Shown piece by piece: positions 36,181-49,300 of a stretch of DNA of 64,000 nucleotides (within the stretch, counting starts at the first letter, position 1; each line of letters begins with the position of its first letter). The stretch is from Pelecanus crispus. Its lineage: Eukaryota; Chordata; Aves; Pelecaniformes; Pelecanidae. The position numbers and the translations under genes are program-made. Location: positions 35,215,150 to 35,279,149 of the forward strand of contig NC_134653.1 in the NCBI RefSeq assembly GCF_030463565.1, read 5' to 3'. The notes under the pieces are model-generated. The model ran no database searches, had not been told where the DNA came from, and was given only the letters and a program-made list of their open reading frames with translations.

Positions 36181-36971
36181 AGATCATAGGAAAAAATAAG
36201 ATACGCCAGGAAAAATAGGCCTCACACTGAACAACTGCTATTAATGGTGCAGGGAGGGCTCTATGAAAGCCCCTTTTCGTCCAGCAGTGATCCTGCTACT
36301 TTGCTGTTTGATCCTGTTGTAAAAGAAGAGAACACACCTGCAGACACACCCTGATGTGTAGTGTTGGAGGCAGTACTGCTGGTTCTTGCTGTACTACTTC
36401 TACGTCTTCTACGTACTATTGCTCAAGATTGGGGTAGCCATTACTATAGCAATGGTCCACAATACTGTGTCATCATTTCAGAGAGACTGCACAACTGGAT
36501 CAAAATATGCTGATAATGAGACTTCATTATTAGTTGAGAAACAGAAAATTAATGACTTAAAGGCTTGACAAGTCCTCTTACGTTTCCTTCTTCATTCCTC
36601 AGCCAGAGACAGATTCTTCTCAGTTCACCCATCTTCAGGAAATGCTGTAACACCTTCGTTATAGGCTGAGTTTCTTCATGCCTTCAGAAGCATGATGTTC
36701 ACAAAACCAATCTTCCTGTCCTCCTCCAACCCCAAAATATTTGAAAATCTGGAAGTAGGACTTTGAACCAGGAAAGTAAGAAATGCATTAGAAGCCATGG
36801 CCTAAGGGTGATGACTACAATTAAGTGTCACAGATTTATGAGAAGCCTGCCATAACCATCCTCATGGACGAGAAGGCTAGGTGGTCATAGTTAAAAAAAA
36901 GTTTTAGAGCCACAGCATTAGGGAAAAGCTAACCGACAGCTAAAACAGACATTATATGGGTAAAATGTTCT

Positions 36972-37540
36972 ACAGAGACATCTGGACAGGCTGGATCAAT
37001 GGGCCAAGGCCAACTGTATGAGGTTCAACAAGGCCAAGTGCTGGGTCCTGCACTTGGGTCACAACAACCCCATGCAACGCTACAGGCTTGGGGAAGAGCG
37101 GCTGAAAGCTGCCTGGTGGAAGAGGACCTGGGGGTGTTGGTAGACAGCTGGCTGAACATGAGCCAGCGGTGTGCCCAGGTGGCCAAGAGGGCCAACAGCA
37201 TCCTGGCTTGTATCAGGAACAGTGTGGCCAGCAGGAGCAGGGCAGTGATCATCCCCCTGTACTTGGCACTGGTGAGGCCACACCTGGAATGCTGTGCCCA
37301 GTTTTGGGCCCCTCAATACAGGAAGGACATTGAGGTGCTGGAGCGTGTCCAGGGAAGGGCAGCGGAGCTGGGGAAGGGTCTGGAGCACAGGGCTGGTGAG
37401 GAGCAGCTGAGGGAGCTGGGGGTGTTCAGCCTGGAGAAGAGGAGGCTGCGGGGAGACCTGATCGCTCTCTACAACTGCCTGACAGGAGGGGGTAGCGAGG
37501 TGGGTGTTGGTCTCTTCTGCCAAGTAACAAGCGATAGGAT
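36972..37540 (+). pseudogene. CR1 LINE ORF2 internal fragment, dead copy
   Basis: Encodes the C-terminal part of the CR1 reverse-transcriptase protein, with motifs such as [49 protein letters not shown] and [16 protein letters not shown], ending at CQVTSDR. The usual upstream portion ([20 protein letters not shown]) lies in another frame, so there is a one-base frameshift near 37100-37108. The copy ends abruptly after the codons for TSDR. The last ORF2 codons, 3' UTR and octamer tail are missing, which is unusual because CR1 copies are normally truncated at the 5' end only. Confidence 0.93.
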
Positions 37541-40244
37541 GCTTTATTTTGCATTATTAGTTCTTATTACTTTCTATCACCTTTTCTAAAACCTTTGAAA
37601 AAAACAGCCAACATATTCTGGCTGTGTACCTTTTGAAAGCGTTTTGCTTCAGGTTTATGAGATGCCACCTTACACTCATTTAAAGAACAGCTTGTAACAT
37701 GTGCATGTTTGCAAATACGATTGTGTGTGAATCATCATGGCAGTACTCAGCACAAGAGGAGACTGTCTCAAGTGATAAAACCAACATAAGGGGAAATGTC
37801 AGGGATTGCTGACACTTCATGCCTGGATTGGTTTATATTCCTTGTGGCTAGAATCCACCATTACGTTGCAGGGCATGAATCAAGGGTGACTGTGGAGGGC
37901 GAGATGGTACTGAATCTGACTGTGATTTAAAAGAGACATCCATGGTGTATGAGTCTTTTTGCTCTTTCTTTATGCTAAGGTAAATTTCCGTCTTCTAGGC
38001 AGAACGTGGAAATTACATTTTGGGCTAACTACTCCTGTCCTTTTCTGATTTCCAGGTGTTCACTGTCAGATTAATGTTAGAGGTGGGTTGCAGGTTAGGT
38101 CTTGTATACATGTGATTTTGTATCACAGTATGGTAGTTTGAAACTATTATGAAGTAGTTTTACAGATTAAGGTATCCATCTCACATCTATGACTCCTGTA
38201 AGTTCAGTGATAAGTGTAAGGTACTTTTATACAGAGATAACTGTGCTATGCTAAGAAGGCTGACACACCAGTAAGCCCAAAAAAGCCCCCAAACTCATAG
38301 ATAAAATAACTCCCCAGTAGATCTAAACCAGTATTTACGCTAGGTTTTATGCTTACCCATGCAGAAAAAGATGTTCCACAAAACGTTAATGTTTCATTTG
38401 ATAAAAGAACAAGAGCATAACTGCTGACTGGTTCTGAGTTTTGGCTTCTGCTATCCTTTCCGTCTTGCCCCTAATGAACATTTAATTGGTTAAAGCTATG
38501 TTTATCCCTACGGTGAGCTGGCAAGCCCAGATAACTGTCTAGATTCTTAGGTGATATAAATAGGCATGGTTCCAGTGAGTTTAAGGGAGAAACGCTGATT
38601 TACCCAGCTGAAAGCCTGGCCTGTTACATTTCATGGTTTTATTTATTCTTTTTCCATATGGAACTATCTTCCACTGTACGCAGATGCTTCCTAACCATAA
38701 GCTTTAGGATGGCAGATCGAATCTAGCTAACGTATCTTCTTCCATCCTGCAGCACTGTAGAAGACAGAAGGGAAGAGGATTTCTTCTAGTTAGATATGTG
38801 CTAGTAATCTTGTGGCAATGAGAAATCCCTATAGTTGCAAGTGTGATCTCTGTGTCTATGTATATAAACTTCTAGGGAATAGATGAGAGAGCAGCAAATG
38901 CTATTCAAAAATAAATACTATAATTCCTGGGGATTGTGTATCAGTACAACTAGTTGTATTTTGCAAGCAGCTTTTTCTGGCAGCACTTTACATGATCTCT
39001 TAACACCCAGGTAATTGCATGCTTCCTGCCAAATACACAGTCTCTGGGGAGAGATTTTTCAGGGTTGCCAATTTATATCCAGAAGTCTCTGAATGCGTTG
39101 ACTAAAATTGGAAATAACCGACTTGGTTGCAAATACGTGTGGATGCATGTGAGCAGAATTTGGTTCTGGTTGGATTTTTTCCCCTCCAGACTTTTCAGTT
39201 TCCCATTGCAAAAAAATATGGCCACGTCAAATGGACAAGAAGCGATGTCTGTTACTCTACTTTTTCTTTACAGAGGTATGAATAACAACATCATGCCTGC
39301 CCGAGTAGATGAGCTGCAGGTTTTTGTAGTAGTGGTAGGGAGATAGTAACAGACTCTGCCATGGGAGAAAACCAAGATGCTTTAACTTAACACACGTGTT
39401 GGAGAAAAAAATCCAATGGAAGGATGCCTGGTGAATGGGAACCCAAAGCTTTTTGGAGGGGCAATAGGCATTTATAATGCTACTACTATGACGTATGCAG
39501 GAGGATTTTAGCTACTATAGCAGGACCGAGCCTGAAATACTCCTAGGTATTTGGGGAAAGGTACAGAAAGGCTGCCCCATGCTGAGCAGGGACCTTTTGT
39601 AGTCTGTGACTGTCAGATCTGACGGAATGGAAGCCACTGAACAGCTCTGTCGTAGCTGAGGTAATGATTCTTGTTGACTGTTTTCCTGTTGCTGCAAAGA
39701 TAGGAAGAGTCACACTGTGCCTGACTTCTAAGGAGATTCCACGAGCAATTCGCCTGAGTCAGCAGGCCCTTTGCTGCTGCCTGCAGATAGAAGACACGAG
39801 CCAGAATTCGGCTATCTACAGAACACCTCTTGGGGGGGACGTGATGGAAGGAGCCTGCATCGTGCCTAGAAAAGGGACCAGCTTTCCTTAGACAGTTTAA
39901 ATACCCGATAAATATACGTAATATAGTGTAGTTGTTTTCGGTCCCGACCAGCTTTGAGCATCCCACTCTTTCCTAACTGCAGCCTGTCACTTCCTTGACT
40001 AATCCTCTCTCTAGCTGCCTTAAGTTAACGCCTCTTTATTTCAGAAATTGGCTTTTTTAGATTTATACTCCACTAATTGGCTTTTTCACCCTCTGAACCT
40101 TTTCTGCTTCCTCCTGCATGCAACCCAGCCCCTTTCAGCACCTAATCTCCTCTTTTCACACTTCGATTCCACCATTCTCTTTTTCCTTCTTTTTATTTCC
40201 TCCCGAAATGAGCTCGTACTCTTTTGCTACAACCCCTGAGGCTC

Positions 40245-40294
40245 TGGTGTTAAAAATCTCTGACTTATGTTGTGGTGTTAAAAATTTCTGACTT
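40245..40294 (+). repeat. Two-copy tandem duplication, period 28
   Basis: TGGTGTTAAAAATCTCTGAC at 40245 is repeated with one change (TGGTGTTAAAAATTTCTGAC) at 40273. Confidence 0.85.
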
Positions 40295-40329
40295 TCCCTG
40301 ACTTTCATTATCTGACACTTGCAAAATAG

Positions 40330-40393
40330 GCTCTGATCCTACAAACGTGTACGGACACGCCAAGCTTAAATTGGAGTGCAATGAGACTTGTGC
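40330..40393 (+). mobile_element. Ancient amniote palindromic-transposon remnant
   Basis: GCTCTGATCCTACAAACGTG and the following ACGGACACGC...AAGCTTAAATTGG sequence match the order of an old repeat family beginning GGGCCTGATCCTGCAAAC, with ACGCAC and GCTTAA blocks. Only one half is visible. Confidence 0.45.
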
Positions 40394-42340
40394 CTGCGTT
40401 GCCAGCTTTTATGGTTTTATCACGAGTTGCATGTTATTTATGTTTCTGTTTCTGAAAGCCCAAATATAAGGAGTCCGTGTTAGAAAGGTTCTGCTTCACC
40501 CAGGAAAAAAAAAGGAGGAGAAGAAATAACTTCTAGGCCTCCGAGTTGTAGAAGCAGATGGCAAGTGTAAATCACATAAACCTGAGAGTCAGAGGGAAAA
40601 TAAAAATAACTCAGTTGTCAATATATATCCATTTTAAATCTCTTCATTGTAATCTCATAATTTTATTGAAGCTGATACAAATTTTGAATACCTGCAGTTG
40701 GCAATGCTGAGCATGCAGTTAAACATATTTCCAATTATTTGCACTCACTTATTAAGTTATCACTGGCTTTTTCTAAACAGAAACCAAATAAGTCAGAAAG
40801 ATGGATTGCCTATACAGTAGCAGAACAATGCTGTACCCAATGCATACAAAAGATTCAAAGAAAGGAAAACAGAGAACCAAAGCTGTGCTGGTCCAAAGGG
40901 ATATTTTAGGAACATCTGGTCTCTACCGGAAGAAGCATTTCTCCAAAAATGGAAAAAAAAAATCAAACAAAAAAGTAAAATCTCTACATGTATTCAAAAG
41001 CAAAACTTTAACGAACAGGCTTTGATCTGCAAATGTAATTAGCATTAGAATTAGAGATGGAATGGAGATTTGTCTAAAAGCATTAATTCAAATCCCACGC
41101 CTGATTTTTTCTTATCACTGCTGTAATTCTAACAGTGCCTGTGGCAGATTCAGAAATCAGAAGAAAGGGACAAGGGCAGTAGGTCTCCCACTAGCAAAAA
41201 AAAAAGGGGAGGGGGGGAGAGAGAAGAAAAAAAAGTGTGAGATGGAATTAATCTATAATATCCCCAACCCAACTCTGTTTTCAATGTATGAATTATTTAT
41301 CTCCCAATCTCCAAACACCAATATATCTGTATGCACCATTACTTTGATCTCGTGCCGCTACCCGGCACTGCAATGCCTAAGATGGCTGCGGAAACCTATA
41401 GGCTGCAGGTATATTTAATTTTGATAATAGCCCCAAACATCAACTACAGGTTGCTTTTGAAAAGTCTGGAATAACCTATTTTCTTGAAGCTATTCCTCCT
41501 TTTATCCTTCTGTCATCGTCTGTGTGTGCATCAGGCCGCAATGTGCCTACAGTTCCACTGGACAAGCCTTCTTGAGTTACCTCGGATTGCGGCTACAGTA
41601 ACAGTGAACAGAGTGGCTGTTTGTTTGGTGGGACATGAACGGAGGTAGAACGGTTCAAATGGTCTCCTTTGCAATGTGTGGTCCTTTGTATTAAGATAGC
41701 TAATCCGTGTTTGAAGGGATGTTTGAATTTAGGATTAACCTCTTTCCCGTCGTCCCATGAGCATCAGAGCACACATATGTTCAGACAAAGCTTTTTGTTT
41801 AGTCAACAGTAGCACCTTCTACGCCTTTTTCAGCGGGGACGAGAAGGCAGCTATGTGCTTTGATTCCTGTATCACAGGGCCTCCCAGTTTCTTCACATGT
41901 GTTTCTAAATATGCTTGTTTCTCGATACTCGCAGCAAAGCTGTAAGAGCTTTCAAACCTGTGGCATCCGTGAAATGTTACAGATCGCATTCAGTCTAAAC
42001 GAGATGGCCAGGACGCTGCTTCCAGACGGACGTCAAAGTTCACATTCAGACACCCCTCCAACTCCTTTCCAGCCAATTCTTTTTCTAAATTGTGCTCTCT
42101 TTAAAATTAGATGTAAACACATGATGATTACCCACTTACCAGAGGGATTTGACCAAGCATTTACAGCTTTCAAGTCAATGTTTTTATTGTTATTCCTATT
42201 ATTAAAATTACAATTTTGCTTGATCGTGTTACAGTTTTTACCTTTTTTTTTTTTTTTCCTTTCCTAAGAAAGAAAATAACTTTAGCAGGAACAAAGGCTG
42301 AGAGGCTGAGCAAAAGGCAGCCATAAGAGTCTTATCAAAG

Positions 42341-42380
42341 CCCCAACAGAGTGGGAATAATTATTCACACTCTGTTGGGG
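42341..42380. repeat. 40-bp near-perfect palindrome
   Basis: The left half is the reverse complement of the right half except for one position (G42354 opposite A42367). The outer arms are CCCCAACAGAGTG and CACTCTGTTGGGG; the centre is GAATAATTATTC. There is no spacer, so the DNA could extrude as a cruciform and an RNA would fold as a tight hairpin. Outside 42341-42380 the symmetry stops. No gene or known repeat is recognised around it. Confidence 0.9.
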
Positions 42381-43171
42381 GTTCCAGAAAGACCATCTGA
42401 GGAAAAGGATCACTCAGTCTTTTCAACATGTGAAATTAAAGAAAACCACTAGAAATTCAGTACAGGGTTGGGAGGGGGAAGTAAAACAGGGGCAGCTGAG
42501 AAAAAGATGTGGCTTCTCCTCTCCCCCTTCATTCACACCATCAGCTGACCACTGGCCGAGCAGGCTGCGCTGGACAGTGCTCGCAACGGCACTTTCGCAA
42601 CAAATTTCTGTTAATAACTTTAATGAAAGGATAACAGCAGAGCTGAAAACATGACTGTATTATAAGCCACATCTAACTGATGTGTTCTGTTCACTGTCTC
42701 CCACTGGTGTGCTCGTTGTTTATTCTGCATATGTAGAAAAGTATCTAAGCTTTAACTAATCAACCTAATTGTTTAATTTCAAACACGCACCTTTGTGTTA
42801 TCTCCCACACTGGCCCTCATTCTTGAGACAGGCATCTCTTAAATATTCATAGTACAGCCTTACATTACACCACTGAAAACTTGCATTTTTAACTATTTGG
42901 CTGCTGGTTTTTGAAGATCACAACCTGTCATAATGATTAATATTGTTTCATTATTTTGCTGGACTCTCCCATCTGTCTGGGTCCATTTCTTATATCAAGT
43001 GGCAGCTCTCTGAGACAAAGTCCCTCATTTTCTTCTGTTTTGCGTACGACCTCGCTCCGTGGAATCCTGACGACACGTCCTCAGCACCACAGTAATGCAA
43101 AAGACAATAATCCAGAGAGACTGGGATTTGTCAGACCATCGTGTTCACTGTGTCCCTAGAAGTTAGACAAA

Positions 43172-43314
43172 CAATTTTATCTCCATTACACAAATGGGAA
43201 ACTGAGGCAAGGAGGTGTGAAATGACTTACCCAGGGTCACACGAGAGGTCTGGGCAGAGTAGGAATTTAAATATAGCTTTTACAAGTCCAGGGCTAATAT
43301 ATTGACCACTACGT
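43172..43314 (-). mobile_element. MIR SINE, diverged
   Basis: Reads as the reverse complement of MIR: ATCTCCATTACACAAATGGG, GAAACTGAGGCAAGG, GACTTACCCAGGGTCACAC, GGTCTGGGCAGAGTAGGAAT, then GTCCAGGGCTAATATATTGA and CCACTAC at the tRNA-like 5' end. Almost the full core is present. This is the clearest MIR in the window. Confidence 0.85.
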
Positions 43315-43328
43315 CAATTTTGTTCTTA

Positions 43329-43388
43329 TAAAAAAAAAAATATATATACACATATATAATAATTATATATATACACACATATATAATT
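43329..43388. repeat. AT/ACAT microsatellite with self-complementary blocks
   Basis: An A-run followed by TATATATACACATATATAAT-type sequence that partly repeats and is partly self-complementary. It lies directly beyond the MIR 5' end. Confidence 0.9.
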
Positions 43389-46300
43389 AAAGCTATTCAA
43401 AATCTGTAATTAGGCTTGAAATTCAAAATGCTGACAAGAATTGAATCAACTCTAGTCTTTTGTAAAGCAGGGTCTACCTAACTAACTGGAGATAGCCTTT
43501 GGCATATCAGAGCCCTACTCAAACAGTTCAGGAGTGTTTCTTCTCCTAAATTACCTCTCTGAAGTTCACCTCAGGGTAAAGTAACAAAATACCACGTTGG
43601 GCAAAGCCTGTGATTTTTTGTGAGCGCTCCCGCAGCGTGGCATGCTGAAGAGCCACCAGTGCCTGTAGCTAACTTCCATTCTGGCAGTGGCCCTGCAAAG
43701 AGAGATGTGGTTGCAGCGATATATCAAAATGATTATTGAAATGATTAGTTTTATGATCTTCTGAAGAAAACTGCTTGTACAGGCTGGGCTGAATGCTCCA
43801 CACCAGCCATTCAAACAGCTCACAGTTTGCCAGCTCAGCATATTAGTTCACTCCGTGTTATGTTTAGGAATTACTAATGAGGGGCTTGTAAGGCTTGCTT
43901 TATTTTAATGTATGATTCAAGTCAACACCGGCAGGATTAAAATCTCCATTTGGAATGAAAACCTGTTATTGGTTCTTATTTGTTTGGGAATAGCTTTTTA
44001 CAGTAGCTTTGCAGTCGGCATTGCAGTTGGCTTTGCGTTAGAGATTAGGCTGGTTACTGCCCAGATGGCACCTCACCTGCAATTACAACCACACTGAATG
44101 CCATTCTCAGTCAAATACCTTTCCTTCTGACTGAAAGCAGCCTTTGAATAAGCACTTATAAAATTAAAGGTGATCTCTCTGTCCTTTGGGTCTGCATTAT
44201 GAAGCTGCTTCTTGATTATGTTAAACAAAAGACACTACACAGTTTTCTGGCCTGGGGTTTTCAGATGTTTATTGAGAAGCAAGCTAAGGCATTTGGAGAT
44301 GACCATGTTAATAAAGTGCAGATTGACTCAACAGATAAAGTACTGACTAGGTCTCTGAGTCACTGCTTCACCTCTGACCAGCTTCTGAAGATAAAGGTTA
44401 TTATTTATTCTTAAATAACAGGACTTCATCTCCCTGGCATGCCTTGGGAGCTCTGCCACAGAGCTAAAACGCTTTTCCAAACTCTTGGCATCTTGTTGCT
44501 AACTGAGAAGCCCTTTTTCATCTTCTTTTCAAAATCCTTGGGAATGAGTGTAATTTGCATTCAGCAGCCTGTTTCTTATAGCGCTATGGCTGCAGTCTGT
44601 CTGCCCTTAAATAAAATGGCAGGTTATTTAAGTGCCACACGTGGCATCCCCGGCCAGTAACGACTGAGCCCATTGATCTTGGGCCTGTGACTTCTGTGGG
44701 CTGGCAGCTATGGAACAGGGTTCATTAGGTAAGGTAGAATACTAAGCTCAAGATTTATTTTACATGGGGGAAAAAAAAAAGTTTCCAGTCTGAATTCATA
44801 AAAAAGAAGGCAGACCAGAGCCTGAAAACAGTCCTACACTTGCCAAAAAAATGAACTAGGTGATGTAATCAAGTTACCCACATGTCTAAATTTTGCAATC
44901 CTAAGAACAAACAGAATCCAAACTGGTCGCTGATTTGTGCCTCATGTTACATAACATTTTTCTACTTTATTATATGCATTATGCTAGTGTCTAGCTGATA
45001 AGCATGCTTGCCAAGGTAGTGACAAATGGCAGGAGACAAAGTAAAACCAGGGATTTGAGAAGCGATTGCTGGAGGTAGAGGTTGGAGGCAGAACCAGAGC
45101 CAGAGCCCAGCGTGCCTTGCTAGCTAAATGTCAACTGGCTGTGCCTTTTCCACTGTATGGGCTAAACCTCGTTGGGTTTGTGTTCGTAAAATTGCAGATC
45201 CCCAGCACAAATTTTTACCCGCAGGGCTAGCTGAGCTGTGTTATAAATGTGCTGTATACCAAGGGAAAAGTATTCTCTGGTGTCAAAAAATTGTTGGTGT
45301 TGCTTTGATTATTTTTTAGAAAAAATACTTTCAAAGTGAAAAAGAGGAATTTTTTTTTTTTTATCTTAAAGGGGAAAAAAGCAGCAGGGAGTTGCTTTCC
45401 TTAGTCTGTATGACCTTTAAAATCCAGCACAGAATACCCTATTAATTTATTTTCTCTTTCCCAGCATCACATTTTGAAAAATGCCCGTCATATTGCAGAT
45501 CTGTAGCTGGCTTATTATTAGACCCAATGCAATGATGGAGGAATCATGAACAATTTTTTCCCCATTCTCCCCAGTAGCAGCGACTGGTGACCACATGGCA
45601 AAAGCCCTGCTGATTTTTCCTCCGAAGCGAACTAAAGCAGATAAGGTCTGTCTCTCTTCACTGATACACAACGTAGGGATGTGCCGCTGTTATAACCCCT
45701 GTGCCACAGTTATTGTTAGCAGGTCAAAGCACTGAATATCAATAGACTAATTCCTTCACCCCTCCAACCCGTTCTCTGACTGGAATGTAAACTTCTATTG
45801 CACAGCTTTCACCTTTGGCCCTCACCATCTTCATGGCTCCACACTTCAAAGAATTCTGCTCATGTAGAAAATGCCTTATTGAAGGAATGGTCATAGCTGC
45901 ACAATTATTTCAAAAAAACTCGACATTGTATTTCAGCTGGGGACAGGAGAACTGGCGAAAGTCTGAATCACTTTCAAGATTCAGATCTAAATCCTGAGGT
46001 TTAGAAATATGAAAGTCAAAACTACAATAGTCCAAACACACAGAGCCTATTCTTTGCGCCTTGAAATGTGGGAAATTAAAGAGCTGCTCTCAGTTTGACT
46101 ACTCACCTTTCCATTTTCTGAGGCACCCAACAAAGTTCCCTGTGCTAATGAATACAGGTTTTGATTGTTGGATTACACAGATTATTTTCTGTCATCTTCC
46201 AGTCCTTTAAACAATTGCTTCCTTTGAAATCCCTTATGCAAGAAGCACATGACCTTACAACACTCCTATTTCTCTTTTGTATTTAACATCACAGTCCTCT

Positions 46301-49300
46301 CTGTGGTTATATACAATATGGGGAATGCTATAGGTCAGGGCTATGAGGTGGTAGCTAAAAACGCAGGGCGCTCAACTATTGAAGTTAACACAAAATACAC
46401 AGAAGAAAAGAGGGCTACATGGAAAATGATTTAAAGGTAAACATTTTTTTTTATAGCAGATTTTGTTAGAGTTCCAAAAACCAAGGAACAGGTGATCGTA
46501 CACAGGACAGGATATAAATCTAGGGACAGTAGAAAATTAAATGGGACAGAAACTCAATCTGAAATTAAAACTTCTTTGAAGTGTGGTCAAGAATATCCAT
46601 ACTGGTTGGAGTTTATACTGGAAGACCATTCCTGGCCTCCCCCAATCTTTCTCTCTCCCTCTCTTTCTCTGTGTTTTCTCTGTTCCCCCACATGTTCTCC
46701 TGCTAGTGCACCAATACCAATCTCTCATGAATTTTCTGTAAACAGTTTCCCTTAGCCAGCCTTTCTCCCCCAACATACTTCTCTCTTCCTCACTGGCATC
46801 CAGCTGCCCGTCCAACTCTCGCACCTTTGCTCTAGGTGTTAGTCGTGCAAGGGGGGCCAGACTGCCCAAGACAAAACCACGGGCGTACTTCCGAGCCTAG
46901 CAGACAAATAGCTTGTCCCTGAATCTAGTGCTAAAAATGCTTCACGTTTCCACAACATCTTCCATTTTAGCACACTACTGCACTTCACGAATAGAATGAT
47001 CTCTTTTCTGATATCTATAGGGAACAGATAGGCAACATTCAGAGAAACTGAGGCATTACTGTTAAACACCAGGAAATGTTAAATGCCAGTTAAGAGGTGA
47101 GGAGTATTTTCAATTCCCTGTGAAGCCACAGACATGATTTAAACACAGGGAGACTTCCACGTGCATTGGGCCAGACCTTCTGAAGGTGAATTTTTTTGTG
47201 AATGGTTATTACGAGATTTGTTGTGCAGTGAATTCCTAGATTGGGATTTAAATGCAAGAAAATGCTGTGGGCACAACAGGCTTGAAACAATAAATTAAAC
47301 CCAACTTTGTCTAACTCAGCGTTTAGAATTTTTATTGGCAGGGACTTGTAGAAAGGAACCAGAAATCATAATTCAGCAAATTCCTTCTATCACTGCTCAA
47401 CTTCCTTTCCTCATAGTAAATTATTCACCTCAGCAATGACTCAGTTAACAAAAGATTAAAGGCTGGATTCTGGCACCCTTGCTGTTATTGGTTAGCATGA
47501 TGAAGAGTCCTGTTGAATACTACAAAAACATTATTCAAGGTAATACAACTCTGTATGAAGAAAGGTAGTAGTGTTTGTGTTCATAGTTACAGTACAAAAG
47601 ACTCCTTGAAAACTCATTTGACAGGCAACTCACAGATTTATGTCACAGTGGGAGCTGTGGAGCATCGCCCACTTTACACTGACCCACAGCCAGATTCCAG
47701 GTACTGGAAAACCATACCTGGCCCTTGAATTTCTCAACCCAGTACCTTGGGAGGGGCCTTTTACAGAACAATCTCAACCACCTCACTGAATTATTTTATC
47801 TTACCATTTTCAGTTTCTGTACAGGCAAATACAAGTATCTGTCACTTTGCAGTGATGTCTATATATTCCGCACCATTGCTTTAACCTTTGGCTCCATCTT
47901 CTGAGGTGCTTTAGGTTGTAATGATGTTAGCAATGCTTGTGTGCCCTGTCATGACAGCAGGTTTTGGCATTGTTTCCTGGGGCTTATTGATAAATGCAAC
48001 CTCTTTCGTAGACTACAGTGTTTTGCCACCTTACTCACAGGTTCAAAGTTGTCTACAAAATGCAGACATTTGCCTCTTCCCACGTCAATGCAAAGGCAAC
48101 AAAAAAGAAACTTCAGTATAATCAGCCATGCGCAAGTCTCCTACTAAATAAGTAAACCTCATGAAACTACAATTATTAAAGTAAATGTATCTGATTCCTC
48201 AAGTCTTTCATGAACTTAATTCCAGTTTAAACTGATAGTTCTCTGCATGGAAACTTTCAGGGATAAATCATTTTTTCTTTGCAGTTATCAAGTCCTGAAA
48301 ACATACGCACGAAACCAATATTCTGTCATTGGACATGAATCTGCAAAATTCAACAGGTGAAATATTTTATCTGGTTTTTTTGTTTGTTTGGGGTTTTTTT
48401 CAGCTGTCCTGTAGAGCTCTGTAAAAGGTACAGAACCCCGTCAAATGGCTTACAAAATCCACAGAAGTATTTTATCCTAAGGTTTTTCAATAAGATTTTA
48501 GACTAAAATGATTGCTCGGTAACCAGCTTATGCATTTGGCTACTTGCAGCATCACAGTTGATTCTCTTTTGCTTTGTACCTTGAGCAATCACCCTGGAGC
48601 AAACTAGTTGTTAGATACGTCCATCCTGATCATTCTAAGCATTTTGTATTAACTGTGTCCTGCCATGCAGAAGGAAAGAAGCAATGAGGGATCACATGTG
48701 AAATGTTTAAAATGAGAAATTAGATTCAATAAATTTAAGGACCAGTACCTTTGTTCAGAAGCGGTGTTGCTCAGTGACAGCACAGCAGAGGTGAGTCAAA
48801 GGTACTCCCAGAATACAGTACCGTGCGCTGTGAGCATTTTTGTTTTGCAGTAAGAAACACAATGTTTCCATTTCTTTGTTGAAAGTTGAAATGATAAATT
48901 TCCCACAGAATATTTTGGAATTCAGAACTGTTTGGCAACTCATATAAAACAACCCATATGCTATGTAGGCACTGAGGTTTCATCTCTTACTTCTCTCAAC
49001 TATCATGAACTGAGAGTTATCGTTTCAGCTGTCTGGAAAGCACTTGATGCAGTCAGTTCCTTTTAAAACATATTTTGTTGGAAGCTGTTAGAAAATTCAA
49101 TAAAGAGACTTTGATCATGATCCATTCATTGACTCTCTTGGACTAACTTTTATATGGGATTTAAAGTGGATTTGAAGCTTCTGTTTCAAAAGCAAAGCAT
49201 ATTTTCCAAATTCCTGCAGTGCCTCATGGCATCAGCTTTGCTTTTGAAATAGAGAATGAGGATGCAGAGATATTAAAGCTAAGCTCAGAGAAACATGATT

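Larger units (their letters stand above)
24491..36971. other. Intergenic desert with one exon-like patch
   Basis: Mostly AT-rich, unassignable sequence. Separate entries cover the exon-like patch (28430-28633 minus), microsatellites at 27429 and 29952, an ancient-repeat remnant near 31793 and a MIR-like remnant near 36085. No gene can be supported in the remainder. Confidence 0.6.
37541..43171. other. Intergenic desert, no gene seen
   Basis: AT-rich sequence with a short tandem duplication (40245-40294), an ancient-repeat remnant (40330-40393), an A/G low-complexity block near 41195-41235, and the palindrome at 42341-42380. Pyrimidine-rich sequence at 40020-40240 could be a decayed LINE but is not assignable. 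Confidence 0.6.

Noticed and set aside
37025..37523. Minus-strand frames of 75 and 147 codons
   Set aside because: They are antisense shadows of the CR1 ORF2 fragment on the + strand.
42341..42380. Reading the palindrome as a microRNA precursor or a bacterial-type terminator
   Set aside because: The arms are joined without a loop and are too short (20 bp) for a typical pre-miRNA, and the sequence is eukaryotic nuclear DNA. It is kept only as an unexplained palindrome.
46537..46869. 110-codon minus-strand frame
   Set aside because: Its composition follows a CT-rich low-complexity stretch, with no similarity or splice context.
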